From contig JAFDJF010000125.1 of assembly GCA_019307645.1 (NCBI GenBank), positions 1-9,344 on the forward strand: a stretch of 9,344 bases of DNA, written 5' to 3'. Of this stretch, positions 5,794-9,344 are shown piece by piece. How positions within the stretch are numbered: position 1 is the first letter of the stretch; the number at the start of each line of letters is the position of its first letter. The DNA is from Deltaproteobacteria bacterium (GTDB lineage Bacteria; Desulfobacterota; DSM-4660; Desulfatiglandales; Desulfatiglandaceae). A model generated the notes under the pieces. The model saw only the letters and a program-made list of their open reading frames with translations, had not been told where the DNA came from and made no database searches. Position numbers and translations under genes: made by a program.

Positions 5794-6113
5794 TTGAATT
5801 CGATCCCCTATCAAACAACCCCCAGCCAAAAATCAAACAATGCATTGAAATTTTTGTTGAAAAGGAGGGAAGAGGACAAAACAGAGATCGAGGAGAAAGT
5901 GCTGTTCAGCGTCAAAGAGTTGGTTGGTCCCCATCTGGAAAAACTAAAAAGAAGTAAGCTTGATCGTATGCAAAAGGCTCATGTAGATATAATAGAATCA
6001 AACCTGAATATGGCTCTTCATTTGTTCCCAGCCATTCCACCAAGTTATTAAAGCTAACCCCTTCCGAAGTTCAGGTTGCAAATCTGGTAAAACAGGGTAA
6101 AATAACAAAATAA
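5794..6113 (+). pseudogene. Remnant of a PAS/LuxR-type transcriptional regulator
   Basis: The frame from 5794 (TTG, no good binding site) encodes 85 residues with the segment NALKFLLKRREEDKTEIEEKV and onwards to DIIESNLN. I recognise this as the conserved linker just before the LuxR-type helix-turn-helix in many PAS-domain regulators of Desulfobacterota. In intact members the sequence continues as LTPTEIQVANLVKQGKTTKEIAELL. Here that continuation is present in another frame: reading from about 6012 gives SSFVPSHSTKLLKLTPSEVQ, then VANLVKQGKITK, ending at TAA 6111-6113 where GAA (Glu) is expected. The gene has therefore lost its sensor domains, suffered a frameshift near 6010-6015, and lacks the DNA-recognition helix. 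It cannot make a working regulator. It may have been a regulator of the adjacent AOR locus, but that is a guess. Confidence 0.8.
6076..6103 (+). promoter_or_regulatory. Possible promoter for the AOR locus
   Basis: TTGCAA at 6076-6081 and TAAAAT at 6098-6103 are spaced by 16 bases, and the AOR ATG follows 37 bp later. The -10 matches five of six consensus bases. It lies inside the decayed regulator sequence, whose original coding constraint could equally explain these bases. Confidence 0.3.
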
Positions 6114-6140
6114 ATTTCTTCTTAACTGTATGAGGAAAAA

Positions 6141-7310
6141 ATGCAAGAGCAGAAAATCGTCTATGTTGATCTGACTACGAGCGAGGTCAGAAAAGAGCTG
6201 CTTCCGCGGAAAATGCGGGAAATGTACCTGGGCGGAAGAGGCCTGGATATGTATCTGTTGTACAATCACATCCGACCGGGTATAGACCCCCTGGGCCCTG
6301 AAAATGTACTGACCGTCAGTGCAGGGTTGCTGGGAGGCACCCTGGCCCCTTCCAGCGGCAGATGTCACATTGGCGCAAAATCACCGTTAACCGGCCTGAT
6401 AGGCAGCAGCAACATGGGAGGGCACTTCGCACCTGAACTGAGGTTTGCTGGGATTGATCATCTGGTAATCAGGGGGAAAGCCGAAAAACCCGTCTATCTG
6501 TGGATTTGTGACGGCGAAGTGGAGATTCGGGATGGCGCACATCTCTGGGGAAAGGATACGCTGGAGACACCGACAATAATCAGAAAAGACCATCGGGACG
6601 AAGAAATAAAGGTGATGTGTATTGGCCCGGCCGGAGAAAACCTGGTCAGATTTGCCAACGTCCTTACCGGGATCAAAAATACTGCAGGACGAACCGGTAT
6701 GGGATGTGTCATGGGTTCCAAAAAGCTGAAAGCCATCGCTGTAAGGGGCACTCAGGATTTACCCATCAGCCACCCTCTTGAGACCATGAAATTTGTAGAG
6801 CAATTTATAGGTCTTATAAGGGACAACCCTATATTTAAAGATCTTTCTGTCCTGGGAACAGCCATGTTCCACGGCCCCAGCAATGAAATGGGCAGGCTGA
6901 GGAACAGAAATTTCCAACGAAATCAGGTCCCCGGAGGGGAAAGCCTATACGCGGACAAACTCCTCCCACACACAACAGGTATGGCTGGGTGCTTTGCCTG
7001 TCCGGTTCATTGCCGTCACAGATATATAGTGCCTGAAGGGCCGGATAAAGGAAATTACTCGGAAGGTCCTGAATGGAGTACACTGGCTGCCCTCGGATCC
7101 GAGGTTGACTGTGGCAGGATGGAGACAATTCTTGTGGGAAATCACCTGGTCAATAAATACGGAATTGATTCCCTGGAGACAGGCAGCATGATCGCCTGGG
7201 CAATTGAGCTCTATGAAAAAGGCATCATCAATGATGAACATACTGGGGGGCTTACGCTTGAATGGGGAAACGAGCAAATCCTGTGGCATGAGCTGTCTGC
7301 ATACCGATGA
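6141..7310 (+). pseudogene. Aldehyde:ferredoxin oxidoreductase, N-terminal part of a broken gene
   Basis: AOR enzymes oxidise aldehydes to carboxylic acids with a tungsten- or molybdenum-bis-pterin and one [4Fe-4S] cluster, passing electrons to ferredoxin-like partners. This part carries the N-terminal domain (YVDLTTSEVRKELLP, LGGRGLDMYLLY, GRCHIGAKSPLTG), the pterin-binding AGRTGMGCVMGSKKLKAIAV segment, and three cluster ligands C284, C287 and C291 in GCFACPVHC (Cx2Cx3C). A good GAGG site precedes the ATG at 6141. Homology stops at LTLEWGNEQ (to about 7275); the last ten or so residues to the TGA at 7308-7310 are out of frame. In intact relatives roughly 45 residues (the REGFG...LAEG helix pair) lie between WGN and the KGM..LH.DER motif, and they are missing here. 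A deletion of length 3n+2 explains both the loss and the frameshift. An assembly error is possible but would have to remove well over 100 bases. Confidence 0.85.
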
Positions 7311-7905
7311 AAGGCCTACCCCGGCAATCGCCCTGGGAATAGCAACCTCCACAAGGGGGGCGGATCATCTAAGAAGCCGTCCGGGTGTGGATGCCATGCT
7401 GCCTTTCGAAGATAAAGACAAAATGTTTGGGTTTCCTACACCGCCTGAAATTACCTCGTATGAAGGAAGCGGCAAGATGGTCTGGTGGCATGAGCTGATG
7501 TTTACTGTGTCCGATTCCCTGGGATTGTGTAAATTTCAGATTTTTTTCATGAGCCCATCAACAATAGGGTACAAAGAGTATTGTGAGTTGACCCAACTAA
7601 TCACTGGGATCGAACTGTCTCCAGACCAAATGAAGACGGCGGCGGAACGAAGCTATACTCTTGAGAGGATGTTTAACAACAGGGAAGGTATGGGGAGAAA
7701 AGACGACACTCTGCCGGAACGTTATTTTGTCGAACCTACACCGCTGGGCATCGATAGTTTCAAGGGAAAAGTCATGGACCGAGAAAAGTTTAAACAACTG
7801 CTTGACGAATATTACCAGGCCCACGGCTGGGACAATAACGGCGTGCCTACACCGGAGACATTGGAAAAGTTGGGCTTGAATAAAGAGCCTTCCCACATAA
7901 TATAG
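7288..7905 (+). pseudogene. Aldehyde:ferredoxin oxidoreductase, C-terminal part of the broken gene
   Basis: This frame continues the AOR sequence: MSCLHTDERPTPAIALGIAT, then STRGADHLRSRPG, matches the conserved KGM..LHSDER...ATS.RGADHLR region. Further on, DSLGLCKF (cysteine codon 7528-7530) supplies the fourth cluster ligand, followed by the usual C-terminal domain with an ITGIELSPDQM helix, ERSYTLERMFNNREG and RYFVEPTPLG. The end at 7905 looks natural. The frame is open from 7204, but homology begins only at about 7285; the first ATG there is 7288, with no convincing binding site. It is offset by one frame from the 5' part and overlaps it by 23 bp. Alone it would lack the N-terminal pterin-binding domain and three cluster ligands, so it is unlikely to be an enzyme. 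Both halves are otherwise well conserved, which suggests recent damage. Confidence 0.83.
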
Positions 7906-8060
7906 CGCCGAAGAGAAAAATTTTGGCCCAGTTCAACGCTGAGGAACACCGATTGTAAAACCCGGATATTCCATCGCATAGTTGTGAAAATCTGCATGCC
8001 GAAAGAGTTTTCTTAAAAGCTAAACAGCTGCGTCGGAAATATCATAGGAGACGATGCAAC

Positions 8061-8555
8061 ATGACTAAAATGGTGTTTGTTGATCACGCCAGATGTACAG
8101 GCTGCAGACTTTGTGAAATAGCATGCTCTATGATTAAAAACGGGGCTGTCAATCCAACCCGGTCCCGCATTAATGTTATAAAATGGGAAGCTGTTTGCGT
8201 TGAGATGCCAATGCTTTGCAGACAGTGTGAATCAGCGCCCTGTATGGCCGTATGCCCGGTAGGGGCGCTGGTTCATGAGGAAATCCCGGACAGAGTAACC
8301 ATAGATTATGACCGCTGTATCGGTTGCAAATTATGCGTTACAGTCTGTCCTTTTGGCGCAATGGGCTTCGATATTGTTGAAAAAAAAGTAATCAAATGTG
8401 ACCTCTGTGACGGCGATCCGACATGTGTCAGGTTCTGCGAAACCAAAGCGCTGCAATATGTGGATTCAGCCACGGTTAAGGTGGCCAAGATGAGAGAAGC
8501 GGCAGAAAATCTATCTGAATTGATCAGGAAGTCTGTTCAGGGGCATATGGAGTGA
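8061..8555 (+). CDS. Four-cluster [4Fe-4S] ferredoxin-like electron-transfer subunit
   Basis: This 164-residue cytoplasmic protein has sixteen cysteines in four groups: C12/15/18/22 (CTGCRLCEIAC), C53/56/61/65 (Cx2Cx4Cx3C), C86/89/92/96 (CIGCKLCVTVC) and C113/116/122/126 (Cx2Cx5Cx3C). It therefore should bind four [4Fe-4S] clusters in the manner of HycB/DmsB-type subunits. There is no signal peptide or Tat motif. It follows the AOR gene by 155 bp, a gap in which I see no clear terminator. GGAG lies 10 bases before the ATG; an ATG at 8054 is out of frame and closes at once. The 3' end contains the GGAG used by the next gene 6 bp on, so the two are likely coupled. Electron acceptor or donor for AOR is the natural reading of the context. 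The C-terminal 30 residues are a charged helix of unknown role. Confidence 0.87.
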   Translation: MTKMVFVDHARCTGCRLCEIACSMIKNGAVNPTRSRINVIKWEAVCVEMPMLCRQCESAPCMAVCPVGALVHEEIPDRVTIDYDRCIGCKLCVTVCPFGAMGFDIVEKKVIKCDLCDGDPTCVRFCETKALQYVDSATVKVAKMREAAENLSELIRKSVQGHME

Positions 8556-8561
8556 CACCAT

Positions 8562-9344
8562 ATGGGTTTCACTTCTTTTGCAGAGGGACCGTTATTGTGG
8601 ATTACCTTTTTACTGTTTCTTGTGGGATCAGTTGGAAGGGCCTCCTTCAATTTCTATAAAATCATAAGAAATGGCAGGCGCAGAAATCCAGAATTACTGA
8701 ATATTATAGACATGTTAGGGCGTACGCTTCTGCCTTTTCACAAAGCTTTTCTCAATAAACCCGTCTATACCACTCTTCGTTATATATTTCACGCATGCCT
8801 GATTGTTGTTCCCATCTGGTTTAGCGGGCACATCGGATTGTGGGAAGAATCAAGGTTTGAGTGGAGTTGGACCCCGTTGTCCGATGAATGGGTGGACTGG
8901 ATGACGCTTATCTTGCTGGGGCTTGCCGCCTGTTTTTTACTCCGGCATATAATTTCACCAGACATTCGATCAGGCTCTTCATTATCAGACTACATCTTGA
9001 TTATTATTACCGCCATGCCATTTTTAACTGGCTATTTTTTAACCCATGGCAACCTGGACGCCGTACCCTTCCTGGGAGAAAACATGTGGACGATTCATAT
9101 TCTGAGTGGCGAGGCCATGCTGCTTATTGCGGTTTTTCTTTTTTGCGGGGTCCAGCTAAATGTTAGAAAATGCACTGGATGCGCCGCTTGTGAATTAAGC
9201 TGTCCTACAGGAGCACTTGAGTCCGTTGACAAAGGTCAAATACGGATCTTTTGCTTCTCTAACTATCAGTGTATTCTTTGCGGATCATGTGTAAATACCT
9301 GTCCTGAAAAAGCGACTGATCTGCGGCATGAAATAAGCATTAGG
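8562..9344 (+). CDS. Membrane cytochrome-b-like protein fused to a two-cluster ferredoxin domain (3' end outside window)
   Basis: The frame is open from an ATG at 8562, preceded by GGAG within the previous gene's last codons, to the window edge (261 residues, incomplete). Five hydrophobic helices are visible at about residues 10-28, 70-92, 113-131, 143-160 and 176-198. Histidines H77 and H90 in helix 2, and H162 and H179 at or in helices 4-5, are spaced much like the paired heme ligands of NarI-type cytochrome b subunits, so two b hemes are possible. After helix 5 come two cluster motifs, C204/207/210/214 (CTGCAACELSC) and C237/240/243/247 (CILCGSCVNTC). The protein therefore looks like a membrane electron carrier with a cytoplasmic ferredoxin domain, able to link the four-cluster protein to quinone. 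The closest general types are NarI, DsrM or QmoC-like subunits. I do not recognise the exact subfamily, and further domains may follow. Confidence 0.8.
   Translation, partial: MGFTSFAEGPLLWITFLLFLVGSVGRASFNFYKIIRNGRRRNPELLNIIDMLGRTLLPFHKAFLNKPVYTTLRYIFHACLIVVPIWFSGHIGLWEESRFEWSWTPLSDEWVDWMTLILLGLAACFLLRHIISPDIRSGSSLSDYILIIITAMPFLTGYFLTHGNLDAVPFLGENMWTIHILSGEAMLLIAVFLFCGVQLNVRKCTGCAACELSCPTGALESVDKGQIRIFCFSNYQCILCGSCVNTCPEKATDLRHEISIR

Noticed and set aside
7204..7310. Programmed ribosomal frameshift joining the two AOR parts
   Set aside because: No slippery heptamer or downstream structure stands out, and about 45 conserved residues are missing at the junction, which frameshifting cannot restore.
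8888..9166. Plus-strand open frame of 92 codons
   Set aside because: It lies entirely inside the membrane cytochrome-b-like gene in another frame and ends where that gene continues into cysteine motifs.

Overview
The window looks like a chromosomal segment from an anaerobic, probably sulfate- or sulfur-metabolising member of the Desulfobacterota (old Deltaproteobacteria). This is inferred from gene content and not from a phylogenetic marker. The clues are a tungsten/molybdenum aldehyde:ferredoxin oxidoreductase (AOR) locus with polyferredoxin-type partners, a decayed PAS/LuxR-type regulator of a kind common in that group, a NifU-like Fe-S scaffold protein, an Mth938-like protein, and several families of long inverted-repeat elements between genes. 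Base composition is moderate (mid-40s % GC by eye).

Layout. Positions 1-185 hold the 3' end of an unrecognised plus-strand gene. It is followed by a nested inverted-repeat element (185-365). A minus-strand pair follows: an ADP-ribosylglycohydrolase (874-1644) and, 4 bp downstream of it, a NifU/IscU-like scaffold protein (444-869). The next intergenic region carries a second, unrelated inverted-repeat element (1681-1826) and leads into a plus-strand Mth938-like protein (1975-2331). This converges on a minus-strand secreted LolA-like protein (2356-3168). Upstream of that lies a low-complexity minus-strand gene (3296-4009) whose product carries a FliM-N-terminus-like SQDEIDVLL motif. An 18-bp perfect palindrome and a shortened copy of the first repeat lie in front of it. 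A minus-strand MOT1-type molybdate/sulfate transporter gene (4244-5431) comes next.

The right-hand third reads left to right. After a third inverted-repeat element (5482-5685) and the remnant of a LuxR-family regulator (5794-6113) comes an AOR gene that appears broken. Its N- and C-terminal parts are well conserved but lie in different frames (6141-7310 and 7288-7905), and about 45 residues are missing at the junction. Downstream are an intact 16-cysteine, four-cluster ferredoxin-like subunit (8061-8555) and a membrane protein (8562 to the window end) that joins a five-helix cytochrome-b-like domain to a two-cluster ferredoxin domain.

How the genes could work together (inference): AOR would oxidise an aldehyde at a W/Mo-pterin site. 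The four-cluster protein would carry the electrons, and the membrane protein would connect them to the quinone pool or to another membrane partner. The nearby MOT1-like transporter could supply the oxyanion for the cofactor. With the AOR gene apparently inactivated, the partners may serve another AOR elsewhere or may be relics. No CRISPR array, tRNA, rRNA, transposase or phage gene was seen.
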